In this document: in pieces, positions 8,268 through 17,130 of the stretch | Layout of the letters: each line of letters opens with the position of its first letter | Numbering within the stretch: position 1 is the stretch's first letter | Assembly: GCF_022899935.1 (NCBI RefSeq) | Contig: NZ_JALJCJ010000010.1 | Span: 51,939 to 115,938, forward strand | From: Shinella curvata | GTDB lineage: Bacteria; Pseudomonadota; Alphaproteobacteria; Rhizobiales; Rhizobiaceae | Length of the DNA: 64,000 nt | Direction: 5' to 3' | Position numbers and translations under genes: made by a program | Notes under the pieces: model-generated | Database searches by the model: none | Told to the model about the DNA's origin: nothing | The model's input: only the letters and a program-made list of their open reading frames with translations

Positions 8268-9194
8268 CTATTGACCGCTGCGCCGCGGATCGAGAGCATC
8301 GCGTAGCCCGTCGCCGAGCAGGTTGAACCCGAGGCTCACAATGACGATTGCAAGGCCTGGGGCTGCCGCGACCCACCACTGGTCGAGGATAAACCTGCGC
8401 CCGGATGCAATCATCGCACCCCATTCAGGCAGCGGTGGCTGTGCCCCAAGTCCTACGAACCCAAGCCCGGCTGCAGTAAGGATGATCCCGGCCATGTCGA
8501 GCGTGACGCGCACGATCAGGGAAGACGTGCAGATCGGAACGATATGGCGCAGAACCACGCGAGAGGGTGGTGCGCCCATAAGCTCCACAGCTCGGATATA
8601 GTCGACGTTTCGAACAGTCAGCGTCTCGGCACGCGCAATACGGGCGTAAGCGGGCCAGGATGTAATGGCGATTGCGAGTACAGCATTTTCAATTCCCGGC
8701 CCGAGAGCCGCCACGAAAGCAAGGGCAAGAATGAGCTGAGGAAACGCGAGGAAGACATCGGTGATACGCATCAAGATAGCATCGACCCAACCCCCGAGAT
8801 AACCAGCCGTCGTGCCGACGAGAAGGCCTATCGGTGCGGCTATGATCGCAACGAGTACAACGACGAAGAGGGTGATACGCGAACCATAGACGATGCGAGA
8901 GTAGATATCGCGCCCGAGATCATCCGTCCCAAACCAGTGCTGTAGCGAAGGCGGTTGGAGCCGTGCCCCGCTCAAATCGCCGACCAATGGGGAGTGCGTA
9001 GCGAGTAAGTCGGCACAAGCCGCGGCAATCAGCAATGAAATGATGATTGAGAGGCCCACCATCGCCAGTCTGTTGCTTTGGAAGCGCTGCCATGTGGCGT
9101 AGGTGTGGCCCAGTCGTGCCTGCCACCGTGATGACGGCCGTTCTGAAGTTAGCCATTCGCGCCGCGTGATTGGCGATCGGTCAACGATAGTCAT
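8268..9194 (-). CDS. Oligopeptide-type ABC transporter permease, DppC/OppC-like
   Basis: The 308-residue product has a soluble N-terminal tail followed by about six membrane segments, and the DppC N-terminal pattern (HWFGTDDLGRDIYSRIVYGSR). The permease coupling motif is seen as EAA-like RAVELMGAPPSRVVLRHIVP, which docks on the ATPases. It forms the membrane channel with the DppB-like subunit encoded 86 bases upstream. Family membership is clear; substrate is not determined by this subunit. Confidence 0.9.
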   Translation of the reverse strand: MTIVDRSPITRREWLTSERPSSRWQARLGHTYATWQRFQSNRLAMVGLSIIISLLIAAACADLLATHSPLVGDLSGARLQPPSLQHWFGTDDLGRDIYSRIVYGSRITLFVVVLVAIIAAPIGLLVGTTAGYLGGWVDAILMRITDVFLAFPQLILALAFVAALGPGIENAVLAIAITSWPAYARIARAETLTVRNVDYIRAVELMGAPPSRVVLRHIVPICTSSLIVRVTLDMAGIILTAAGLGFVGLGAQPPLPEWGAMIASGRRFILDQWWVAAAPGLAIVIVSLGFNLLGDGLRDALDPRRSGQ

Positions 9195-9279
9195 CGTGTG
9201 CTCCGTAAGAAGTGGCCGTGGATTTTCACATTCCGGATCTTGCGATCCGAACGACGCTGCAGTGGCGAGAAACGCGGGC

Positions 9280-10362
9280 TCATTGCACCCTCGTCCTCGG
9301 GTCGAGCATCCGGTAGAGAAGATCAGCGATAAGATTGAGCGCGATAAAGACCGAGCCTATCAGCACCGTGCCGCCGAGAACGGCATTCATGTCCGCATTT
9401 TGGAGCGAGTTGGTGATATAAAGGCCGATACCTGGCCAGGAAAACACCGTCTCGGTTAGTACAGAGCCCTCCAAGAGGCTCGCATAGGAAAGCGCAATAA
9501 CGGTCACGAGTGGGACGGCGGCATTCCTGAGCGCGTGGCACCACACAACGCGCGCCTCTGACAACCCCTTCGCGCGGGCCGACACGATATACTCTTGGCT
9601 TAGCTCGTTCAGCATGAACGAGCGTGTCATGCGGCTGATATAGGCAAGGGAGAAGTAGCCAAGCAGCAGTGCCGGTAGGACGATGTGGTGGACGACACTG
9701 GAGAAGACGGTCCATTCGCCTTGGAGCGCAGAATCCAACAACAGAAGCCCGGTGATTGGCGTGAACGAATACTCGTAGGCAACATCGATTCTGCCGGGAT
9801 AACCAACCCATTGAAGCTTCACGTAAAAAAGAACCAACAGCAGTAGACCCATCCAGAATATTGGAACCGAATACCCTACAAGCCCGAAGATCCGCACGAC
9901 CTGGTCTGTCCAACTGCCGCGTTTGACGGCCGCTAATACGCCGAGTGGGATGCCCACGCACGAACCGATCAACGTGCCGAGCGTTGCCAACTCGAGTGTG
10001 GCTGGGAAAAAGCGGCGGAGATCCTCCATTACCGGATTTGTGGTGAGCACCGATCGGCCGAAGTCACCTTGCAGGACACCTTTGATGTAGATGTAGAATT
10101 GCTCGATCAGTGGGAGGTCGAGCCCCATCTCCCGTCGCGTGCGCTCAACGACTGCGGCAGGCGCGCGGTCTCCAAGCACGGCAAGCACCGGATCGACGGG
10201 AATGATCCGCCCTATGAAAAACGTTACAGCCAACAGGCCGAAATACGTTGTCATCGCGACCAACAAAAAGCGGGCAAATTGGGCAAGGATTGCCAGCGTT
10301 CGCGTCCCGGCGCGGCTCATCGTCTGTCGGCTAGTGGAGATGTCCGAAGCTTGCAGCATCAT
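9280..10362 (-). CDS. Oligopeptide-type ABC transporter permease, DppB/OppB-like
   Basis: The protein has a first membrane segment near its N-terminus, the DppB landmark GLDLPLIEQFYIYIKGVLQGDFGRS, then five more hydrophobic segments and the EAA-type loop (ARAKGLSEARVVWCHALRNA). I start at the ATG at 10362 (a second ATG follows at 10359), with AAGGA 8 bases before it, 4 bases after the binding-protein gene; the longer frame from 10416 would overlap that gene. With the DppC-like subunit it forms the import channel in the inner membrane. Confidence 0.9.
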   Translation of the reverse strand: MMLQASDISTSRQTMSRAGTRTLAILAQFARFLLVAMTTYFGLLAVTFFIGRIIPVDPVLAVLGDRAPAAVVERTRREMGLDLPLIEQFYIYIKGVLQGDFGRSVLTTNPVMEDLRRFFPATLELATLGTLIGSCVGIPLGVLAAVKRGSWTDQVVRIFGLVGYSVPIFWMGLLLLVLFYVKLQWVGYPGRIDVAYEYSFTPITGLLLLDSALQGEWTVFSSVVHHIVLPALLLGYFSLAYISRMTRSFMLNELSQEYIVSARAKGLSEARVVWCHALRNAAVPLVTVIALSYASLLEGSVLTETVFSWPGIGLYITNSLQNADMNAVLGGTVLIGSVFIALNLIADLLYRMLDPRTRVQ

Positions 10363-10366
10363 CTGC

Positions 10367-12010
10367 CTAATCCTTCGTAACGTTGCCGACAAAGTTCGTG
10401 TCGAAGCTCGGGCCAAGCTTCAGGCCACGGACATTCTTTCGGACCCCCGCGACTTCGATTTGCTGAAAAAGCAGAACGAAAGGGCTGGTCTCCAGGACTG
10501 TGCGCTGGATGTCTTCGTACATCGCCCTGCGCTTGGCACTGTCTGTCTCCATCAACGCTGCGTCTGTCTTCGCTGTCAGCTCCAACACATGCCAGGCATT
10601 TCTCCAGGCAAGCGTGCTGTTCTTGCTTCGGTCAGAATTGTCGGTGTTCGAGGCAAAGGCCTGGGCATTGGAGTTGGGATCAAAATAGTCCTGCCCCCAC
10701 TGGCCGATATAAATGTCGTGGTTTCGCGCCCGATATTTCGTCAACGTCTGCTTGTCGTCGCCAGGAACGATTTCGATGGTTATGCCGGCCGCGGCGGCCG
10801 TCTGCTGGATCGACTCCGCGATGCCTGTTACAGGTTGCGTGTTGCGCACATCCATCGTTACAGAAAACCCATCCTTTAGGCCGGCTTTCTCGAGTAGCGC
10901 CTTGGCTTTGGCGACGTCCAGTTTGAATGGCGTGTCGCTCAATTCCCCCAGAACGCCAGCCGGGAGAAAAGTTTGGTGGACGCGGCCTATACCCTTGATC
11001 AAGGTTTTGCCGATTGCGTCGTAGTCGACCAGATACTTGAACGCTTGCCGCACTTCCGGCGCGGCAAGGCGTTGGTTTTTCTGATTGAGCCCGATGTAGA
11101 AAACCGTGCCTTTCGGCGCTTCAACCAAGTCGACCAATTCGCTCTTGGCCATAGCTTCGAGATCGTTGGGTTCGAGGTTTCGTGCAACGTCGATATCGCC
11201 AGCTTCCAGCGAAAGTCGCTGCGCGGCGCTCTCTTTCATGTGTCTGTACACGACACGGGCAAGCTTGGCCTTGCTGCCGTGATAACCTTCGTTGCGATCT
11301 ATGACCACGGCTTCGTTCGCCCGCCACTCGCGGAGCTTGAACACTCCGGAACCGGCCGAGTGAGTTTTCAGCCAATCATTGCCGAAGTCACTGTCCCATT
11401 TGTAATCCGTGCTGGGGACCGCCGGTATCGCATGGTCAAGAACCAGTTTCTTGTCGACCACGGCGGACGAGGACGATGCCAGGCAGTTGAGTACGAAACT
11501 CGGTGCATACGGCCGGTCGACCGTGAACACGAAGGTATCGGGTCCTTCTGCTCTGGCTTTCTCCGTGACGTTGTCACCGGTAATACCGAATTGGCCGAGA
11601 ATGAACGCAGGGGCTTTGTCGAGCTTGATGACGCGCTCGAAAGACCAGGCCACATCCTCTGCAGTGACTGGATTGCCTGATGCAAACGTTAGCCCCGGTT
11701 TGAGCTTGAAGGTGTAGACGAGACCATCGTCGGAGATCGTCCAGCTTTGCGCGAGATCGCCCTGGACCTTCGATGTGTCAGACACGTCGAACCGGACCAA
11801 GAGATCGTAGATGTTCGCGCTTATTTCGGCGGTTGACAGCTCAAACGCTTCAGCAGGGTCCATCGTTATGATTTCGTCCAGGGCGTAACCCTGCACTAGG
11901 GTATCCGCTGGCGTTTCTGCCATCGCCAGCGGCGTTGTGGCAACGATGCTAGCCAGTACCGTTGCCATGAGCCACGTTCGCCGCGTGAAATTAGTTTTGC
12001 TGAAGTTCAT
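10367..12010 (-). CDS. Periplasmic solute-binding protein, SBP_bac_5 (DppA/OppA/AccA type)
   Basis: This 547-residue protein begins with a signal peptide that contains TRR and a hydrophobic run ending in LAMAE. The mature part has the SBP_bac_5 layout: an early AEISANIYDLLVRFD segment, the DGLVYTFKLKPGLTFASG motif and the later VRQAFKYLVDYDAI segment. It captures the ligand in the periplasm and passes it to the permeases encoded next. Members of this family bind peptides, nickel, sugars and, in Agrobacterium, agrocinopine opines (AccA). It is the first gene of the presumed minus-strand operon that ends with traR, and the region upstream holds two palindromes that could be operators. Confidence 0.9.
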   Translation of the reverse strand: MNFSKTNFTRRTWLMATVLASIVATTPLAMAETPADTLVQGYALDEIITMDPAEAFELSTAEISANIYDLLVRFDVSDTSKVQGDLAQSWTISDDGLVYTFKLKPGLTFASGNPVTAEDVAWSFERVIKLDKAPAFILGQFGITGDNVTEKARAEGPDTFVFTVDRPYAPSFVLNCLASSSSAVVDKKLVLDHAIPAVPSTDYKWDSDFGNDWLKTHSAGSGVFKLREWRANEAVVIDRNEGYHGSKAKLARVVYRHMKESAAQRLSLEAGDIDVARNLEPNDLEAMAKSELVDLVEAPKGTVFYIGLNQKNQRLAAPEVRQAFKYLVDYDAIGKTLIKGIGRVHQTFLPAGVLGELSDTPFKLDVAKAKALLEKAGLKDGFSVTMDVRNTQPVTGIAESIQQTAAAAGITIEIVPGDDKQTLTKYRARNHDIYIGQWGQDYFDPNSNAQAFASNTDNSDRSKNSTLAWRNAWHVLELTAKTDAALMETDSAKRRAMYEDIQRTVLETSPFVLLFQQIEVAGVRKNVRGLKLGPSFDTNFVGNVTKD

Positions 12011-12144
12011 TTTTATCCTCCCGTGGTCGGCTTTGCGCCGACTTTTGTCTGCAGTTCCCGTCGAAAGACCTCAGCCAATAGATGGCTGGCTCGGCGCCCA
12101 GGTCTGGGCCGAGTGCGGCGTGGGCATCGCTGATATTCCTCCCG

Positions 12145-12170
12145 CCACCGTTAATTGTTCGGTGGACAAT
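12145..12170. promoter_or_regulatory. Overlapping inverted repeats, candidate operator or promoter element
   Basis: CCACCG (12145-12150) pairs with CGGTGG (12160-12165), and ATTGT (12154-12158) pairs with ACAAT (12166-12170). Both lie in the divergent region between the binding-protein and aminotransferase genes. Spaced ATTGT/ACAAT arms resemble TetR-family operators, but the sites are short and could occur by chance. Confidence 0.35.
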
Positions 12171-12173
12171 AAA

Positions 12174-12195
12174 ATGATATGTATATACCTATCAT
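12174..12195. promoter_or_regulatory. 22-bp near-perfect palindrome, probable TetR operator
   Basis: The site runs ATGATATGTAT then ATACCTATCAT and is symmetric except for one base pair in each arm. It is AT-rich and sits about 165 bases upstream of the transporter operon and about 98 bases upstream of the divergent aminotransferase-tetR pair. That is where a TetR-family protein controlling both directions would bind. The length fits TetR operators. The binding itself is inferred. Confidence 0.6.
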
Positions 12196-12292
12196 CATGT
12201 CAACCGGCTTTTTTGCCGGGTGTCCCACCACACTCGAAACTCATGAGCTCTCGGCGACCAGAGCGGTGCGCCGAAGACGGTTAGGATGAACT

Positions 12293-13423
12293 ATGGTCGA
12301 GAAAAATTTGAGAGCGGACGAGGTAAACGGCCCAAGTGCAAGGCCGGCTCTAGGCCGACTTCCGCCCTACAATGCGGGTATTTCGGCTTCTGTCGCGCGC
12401 CAGATAAGCGGTAAGGAAGATGTCATTTGCCTGGGAAGCAACGAGAACCCGTATGGATCGTCGCCGTCGGTTGGGGCTGCTCTTTGGGGCCTCATTCCCT
12501 CACGCTATAGCGATCCGATGTGCGCATCGCTTCGCAATGCCATTTCCGACCGGCTAGGTGTAGCAGCGGACCGGATCGTGTGTGGCAACGGCTCCGAGGA
12601 ATTGATTGCCGCACTCTGCCGCGCTTATCTGGAACCGACCGATCACGTCCTGACAGTGTCGCCTTGCTTTGGCCTGCATGAGATCGAGCCGATGGCCGCG
12701 GGAGCGCAGGTGATCAAAGTTCCCATGACCGAAAATCTCGATTTCGACGTGCAGGGGCTTGTCGCGGCGCTCGCGAATGGTCCCAAGATCCTGTTCATCT
12801 CATCACCCTCGAATCCCGTTGGTCAGGCCCTGTGTGAACAAGCTCTGTTGCTTATTACAGACGCTGTTCGACCAGGTACGATCTTCGTGCTGGATGAAGC
12901 CTATGCGGAGTTTATCTCGATAGGCGCCCCAGATGGACTGACCAATCTGAAGCATCGTTCTGACTTGCACTGGGTGGTCCTTCGAACCTTCTCGAAGGCG
13001 TATGGTTTGGCCGGTTTGCGCGTCGGCTACGCGATAACATCAAATTACGGCTTGGCTCGGACAATTCGTGCTACATTAACACCCTTCAACGTCAATGCGG
13101 TTGCACAGACGGCGGCCGTCGCGGCGTTGCGTGATACCGCCTGGATGATTGAAGCGACTACAAGGTTACGGCACGACAGGGAAGTTTTGGCGGACCGCCT
13201 TCGCCGGCTCGGGTTGCGAGTGATCCCGTCGCAAGCAAACTTCCTGTTCATCGACCTGCCAATGGACGCTGCGCCAGTAGCCGGGGTCTTGCTTCAGAAG
13301 GGTATTGTCGTCAAACCTTGGATGGAGACGGGGTACACCAACTTCATACGGGTAACGATTGGAACGGCAGAACAGAATGAGCGCTTCGCCCAGGAACTCG
13401 AAGGCGCGGTCAATCTCCGCTAA
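12293..13423 (+). CDS. Class I/II PLP aminotransferase, histidinol-phosphate aminotransferase-like
   Basis: The 376-residue product follows the HisC pattern: LGSNENPYG near residue 48, SPSNPVG, the VLDEAYAEF Asp/Tyr pair, the PLP lysine in RTFSKAYGLAGLRVGY, and RVTIGT near the C-terminus. HisC-family enzymes move amino groups between histidinol phosphate or aromatic/other amino acids and 2-oxoglutarate. A plasmid copy next to a peptide importer is more likely catabolic than a second histidine-biosynthesis gene, perhaps acting on an amino acid released by the dipeptidase. It is divergent from the importer operon and lies 51 bases before the TetR gene on the same strand. Confidence 0.83.
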   Translation: MVEKNLRADEVNGPSARPALGRLPPYNAGISASVARQISGKEDVICLGSNENPYGSSPSVGAALWGLIPSRYSDPMCASLRNAISDRLGVAADRIVCGNGSEELIAALCRAYLEPTDHVLTVSPCFGLHEIEPMAAGAQVIKVPMTENLDFDVQGLVAALANGPKILFISSPSNPVGQALCEQALLLITDAVRPGTIFVLDEAYAEFISIGAPDGLTNLKHRSDLHWVVLRTFSKAYGLAGLRVGYAITSNYGLARTIRATLTPFNVNAVAQTAAVAALRDTAWMIEATTRLRHDREVLADRLRRLGLRVIPSQANFLFIDLPMDAAPVAGVLLQKGIVVKPWMETGYTNFIRVTIGTAEQNERFAQELEGAVNLR

Positions 13424-13474
13424 CAGCTGCCGGCCGCAGCTTTGACAGGTGACGCACCGATAAAAGGACGCCGC

Positions 13475-14179
13475 GTGGGACGAGCCGCCGCAGTCGGCCT
13501 GACGCGTGAACGCGTTGTCGACGCAGCGATCGCTCTCATCGATGAAGAAGGTCTGCCTGGTTTTTCTGTACGGGCCCTTGCTCGCCGACTGAACGTCTTC
13601 CCGGCCGCCCTCTACTGGCATGCTGGCGGCCGGAAGACAGACCTTTTTGCCGAAATATCCGGCGCCCTTATCGCTGGTCTCATGGCTCATGATGATCGTG
13701 CGGGGGACTGGCGTGATACAATCCGCACCCTGTTTAAGCGGTTCCGCTCACGTATTCACCAGCATCCAAATGCCGCCCCTCTGCTCGGACCTAGTATCCG
13801 ATCCAACGGTGCGCCGAACGCCCCCTGGGTGGAGATCGTTCTTGCCGCCCTCGTTCAAGCTGGCTTCAAAGAGGAAGGTCTTATCGATGCCTTCAACGCG
13901 GTGGTTGGAGCTTTGGAAGGTTTCGTCACTATCGAACTTGCCGCGGATGAGGCGAGTGAGGATTCAGAATGGGTAAAAACGTTTGATGCCGATCTCGAGG
14001 CATTGGACGCCGATGTGTTTCCGCTTACGAAGCAATATCTGCCTCGCATGTATAATCAGTCGTTCGTCATGCGCTGGAAAAGCGGGAACTCGGCTCCGCT
14101 CGACAAGGGGTACGACTTTCTGATCGAAACGTTGATCTCAGGACTTGAGATGCAGGCCCAAAGGTCATCGAGGCCTTAG
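13475..14179 (+). CDS. TetR-family transcriptional regulator
   Basis: The N-terminal 55 residues form a TetR helix-turn-helix (RERVVDAAIALIDEEGLPGFSVRALARRLNVFPAALYWH), followed by a helical ligand-binding domain of the tetracycline-repressor C-terminal class. I start at the GTG at 13475, with AAAAGGA 6 bases upstream; a TTG at 13442 in the same frame has no ribosome site. The gene probably forms a two-gene transcript with the aminotransferase. Being divergent from the transporter-traR operon, and close to a 22-bp palindrome, it is the likely repressor of both units and the sensor of the imported compound or a breakdown product. Confidence 0.85.
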   Translation: MGRAAAVGLTRERVVDAAIALIDEEGLPGFSVRALARRLNVFPAALYWHAGGRKTDLFAEISGALIAGLMAHDDRAGDWRDTIRTLFKRFRSRIHQHPNAAPLLGPSIRSNGAPNAPWVEIVLAALVQAGFKEEGLIDAFNAVVGALEGFVTIELAADEASEDSEWVKTFDADLEALDADVFPLTKQYLPRMYNQSFVMRWKSGNSAPLDKGYDFLIETLISGLEMQAQRSSRP

Positions 14180-14382
14180 CTATGTTTCCTTAGAGGACTT
14201 GCCCGACAATAGGTGCAGAATGCTAACCCCAATCGAAATTTTCATCGCGTGAGGTCGAAAACTCCCTACCAAGGATCTTGCTTCCAAGCACATTCCGCCG
14301 TTCGGTTGCGAACGCTGCCTTGGCGCTGCCGTGACGAAGTTGGCCGATAGCGCTTACCTCTGATCGCGAAAATGACACGCCA

Positions 14383-15009
14383 TCACGCAGTGGGACTGAA
14401 CCTAGCAGAAGCCGTTGAGTTTGAGGATTTGTACGCTCCTATTGTGGCCTGCAGGCTTTCCTCGGACGCCCGATCGCCCGAATTGACGTCAGGGTGATGC
14501 ATTTTGAGCCGTTGCTTGTAGCGCGTTCGGATCTCAGCCGACGTCGCTTCCCACGGCAAACCCAACGTTTCGAATGCCCTTGCTTCCAGAACCTTGAGTT
14601 TTCGCAGTTGGGAAGCGGCTCTTCCGGCTTGGCTTCTTGCGGCATTTTTGCGTGCGTTCAACGTCTTTGCCGTGCCGGAGCGCGTCATTGAAGGTAGGGG
14701 GATTTCAGTTACCTCCTGCAGGAGCGTACCCCATGTACGGCGCCTGCCGGTCGCAGCTTCTCTCTGATAACGTGCAACCAAGGGATCAGAAAGCTTCGGA
14801 GCGAAGTTGTAACCTTTGATGTATTCTCTCACGTGTCCTTCACAGAACAACAGATACAATCCCTCGGCATCGGCTCCGACTGGAGCGCGATGGCTCCCAT
14901 CGCGATCGCATCCGTCCCACTGACATCGCGGGCCGTTGTTTTCGCGAAGAAGCGACGGTTTGCTACGCGTTGAGCGCAGGCCGACGAAGATTTTTGAATC
15001 AGAAGTCAT
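14383..15009 (-). CDS. J-domain protein with a frameshifted C-terminus
   Basis: The C-terminal 60 residues are a J-domain (LGLPWEATSAEIRTRYKQRLKMHHPDVNSGD), including the HPD motif that stimulates Hsp70. An N-terminal zinc-like segment has CQWDGC and CEGH. This matches a rhizobial DnaJ-like family, which as I recall ends in a short GFC-type tail. Here the frame after AYK reads SSNSTASAR and runs on to 14383. Adding one base at the A-run at 14428-14430 would restore AYKILKLNGFC with a stop at 14402. So the gene has probably lost one A near its end. The J-domain itself is intact, so function may survive. Confidence 0.72.
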   Translation of the reverse strand: MTSDSKIFVGLRSTRSKPSLLRENNGPRCQWDGCDRDGSHRAPVGADAEGLYLLFCEGHVREYIKGYNFAPKLSDPLVARYQREAATGRRRTWGTLLQEVTEIPLPSMTRSGTAKTLNARKNAARSQAGRAASQLRKLKVLEARAFETLGLPWEATSAEIRTRYKQRLKMHHPDVNSGDRASEESLQATIGAYKSSNSTASARFSPTA

Positions 15010-15219
15010 TGCGGTTTATAAGGGTGGCCGGCGCTGCTGAGCAAGGTGTCGTGCCAATGATAGCGTGACAAAACCATCGGCCCCCTTGTTGGGCTATTCA
15101 AATTGCACCATCCAACTCTGGGATCCACCTAGCCATCCTTGAAAATGTGAATGGTCGGTTTCCTGGAGTAGCCCGCATCAGTTCACTGAGGTAATAGTTT
15201 TCGTTCCGGGGAGGAACGG

Positions 15220-16695
15220 ATGACTGAACAGCCGCTTTTGAGGCCGTCTGAAAATTGTTGGCGGGTGGAGCGCGCTAATGAGTTTGCGATCTTAATCGAC
15301 GCGGACATCTATTTCTCGGCTGCCCGGTTGGCGATGAAAGCCGCGAAGCGCACGATCTATCTCGTTGGCTGGGATTTCAACGCGCGGGTGACGCTCGGCC
15401 ATCCCGATGTTCAGGATGAAGCGCCCAGGGGTGTCGGCGACTTTCTCTTGTGGCTGGCCAAGCGCAACCCCGATCTGGAAATCCGCTTGTTGCTATGGAA
15501 TCCAGCCCTGCTTTCGAGCTGGCTTAAGGTCGCGAACGTACCTTATTTGCTGCGGTGGAAACTGAACCGTCAGATCACAGTCAAGCTGGACGGCAACCAT
15601 CCGGTTGGCAGCTCCCACCATCAAAAAATACTGGTCATCGATGATAGTCTGGCTTTCTGTGGCGGGATCGATGTCACGACCGATAGATGGGATACCCGGG
15701 CGCATATCGACGACGCGCCGAAACGGAAACGCCCGGACGGCACAGCTTATGGACCTTGGCACGATGCTTCGAGCTATTGCATCGGCCCAGCGGCGCGGGC
15801 GCTAGGCGATCTATGCAGGGAGCGTTGGCAACTGGCTGGTGGCGAAAAGCTCGAAGCCGTCGAGCAGCACGCCGATTTTCCTCGCGTTGAGGGAGCCATC
15901 GCTTTTGGCGAGGTCGATCTTGCTATATCTCGCACGAGCCCGGCCTATGATGATCGCGAGCAAGTAACCGAAATCGAGCGGCTGTATGTGGACATGGTGA
16001 TGTCCGCGCAAAAGGTCGTCTACGCTGAGAGCCAATATTTTGCCTCGCGCGCCGTTGCGCAGGCCATTGCGAGAAGGCTAGCGGAACCGGACGGTCCCGA
16101 ATTCATACTTATCAATCCGGTGAAAGCCGACGATTGGCTCGGGTCTCTCGCCATGGATTCCGCGCGCGCAAGGCTGAGAGAATCGCTACGCCGCCATGAT
16201 CTCCACAACAGACTGCGCATCTATCATCCGGTCACTGCGAGAGGCGAACCGATCTACGTCCATTCCAAACTGATGATCGTGGACAATGAGCGGATGCGGG
16301 TTGGCTCGTCGAATTTCAACAATCGTTCGATGAGATTTGACAATGAGTGCGATGTCGCGTTCGAGGCGCTGGGCTCCGAGACGCTAAGAGCGAAGCTGGA
16401 GAATTTGCGGAATGACCTGTTGAGCGAGCATCTTGGCGTCGCCGTCGATTCTTTTCGCAACATTGTGGAGCGCGAGGGATCGGTCATCGCGGCGGTGGAA
16501 GCGCTCCGGCATTCGGCGGGTCCGGGAGAACCAGCGTCCCAACGCACCTTGATACCCTATGAGACGCCAGCATTGGCCGACATAGCTCAGTGGCTGGCTG
16601 ACAATGAAATCCTTGACCCCGAGGGTCCCGAACAAATCTTTGAAGCGATCGAGAGGCGCGGTCTGTTCCGCGGGCGGCTCAAGATGCCCTTCTAG
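15220..16695 (+). CDS. Phospholipase D-superfamily protein, cardiolipin synthase-like
   Basis: Two HKD motifs are present: H134-Q-K136 with D141 in SSHHQKILVID, and HSKLMIVD near residue 348 followed by GSSNFNNRS. PLD enzymes use the paired His residues for phosphodiester hydrolysis or transphosphatidylation. The 491-residue length and lack of an obvious signal peptide fit the cytoplasmic PLD-like/cardiolipin synthase-like group of rhizobia rather than secreted phospholipases. GGGAGGAAC lies just before the ATG. No gene of related function is adjacent, so it seems to be a stand-alone gene; whether it makes cardiolipin or degrades lipid or DNA cannot be told from the sequence. Confidence 0.85.
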   Translation: MTEQPLLRPSENCWRVERANEFAILIDADIYFSAARLAMKAAKRTIYLVGWDFNARVTLGHPDVQDEAPRGVGDFLLWLAKRNPDLEIRLLLWNPALLSSWLKVANVPYLLRWKLNRQITVKLDGNHPVGSSHHQKILVIDDSLAFCGGIDVTTDRWDTRAHIDDAPKRKRPDGTAYGPWHDASSYCIGPAARALGDLCRERWQLAGGEKLEAVEQHADFPRVEGAIAFGEVDLAISRTSPAYDDREQVTEIERLYVDMVMSAQKVVYAESQYFASRAVAQAIARRLAEPDGPEFILINPVKADDWLGSLAMDSARARLRESLRRHDLHNRLRIYHPVTARGEPIYVHSKLMIVDNERMRVGSSNFNNRSMRFDNECDVAFEALGSETLRAKLENLRNDLLSEHLGVAVDSFRNIVEREGSVIAAVEALRHSAGPGEPASQRTLIPYETPALADIAQWLADNEILDPEGPEQIFEAIERRGLFRGRLKMPF

Positions 16696-16859
16696 AAGCT
16701 ATGCACCCGAACTGTTCGCGCAGCACGGCGCGAGCATTGGTGGCCACGCACGATGATGTCGTAGCAATCGTTGATCAGCATTCGATCATTGGCAGCGCTA
16801 TTCATACGTGACGAATATGCTTGCAATTCGAGCAATGCCGCTCAACATACAGGGTATCC

Positions 16860-16968
16860 ATGGCGACGGGAACGGTCGAGTTTTTCCAAGCATTACAAGA
16901 GCTTTCGGCTCATCGCGTTTGACGATGGAGGGCCGGATTTGGTCGTCCATGCCTCGGGCCTAATCTAG
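16860..16968 (+). pseudogene. Decayed cold-shock protein (CspA-type) gene
   Basis: The ATG at 16860 opens MATGTVEFF, the usual start of a rhizobial CspA. The continuation is in another frame: KHYKSFRLIAFDDGGPDLVVHASGL, which matches the RNP-motif region (KGFGFI..DDGG.DVFVH). A frameshift lies close after the T-run at 16883-16887, and the product stops at 16966-16968 before the last third of a normal 69-residue protein. It is therefore a frameshifted and truncated remnant. I see no other gene between the phospholipase D gene and 17131. Confidence 0.7.
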
Positions 16969-17130
16969 GGCGGACGCCTTCGAGTTAGTTCAAAGGTCAG
17001 CCACGAACTTGGTCAGGACCGCAAGTCCTGCATATCGAATGGAGAACGTATGGAAGCCGAGAGCCTTGGCGGCTGTGGAGCGGGAAAGCTCAAACCGATG
17101 GTTCAGTTGATTGCCGCCGTCGACATCGAT

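Noticed and set aside
9234..9249. CGGATC-TTGC-GATCCG hairpin between the two permease genes
   Set aside because: Only six pairs and no U-run; too weak to call a terminator within the operon.
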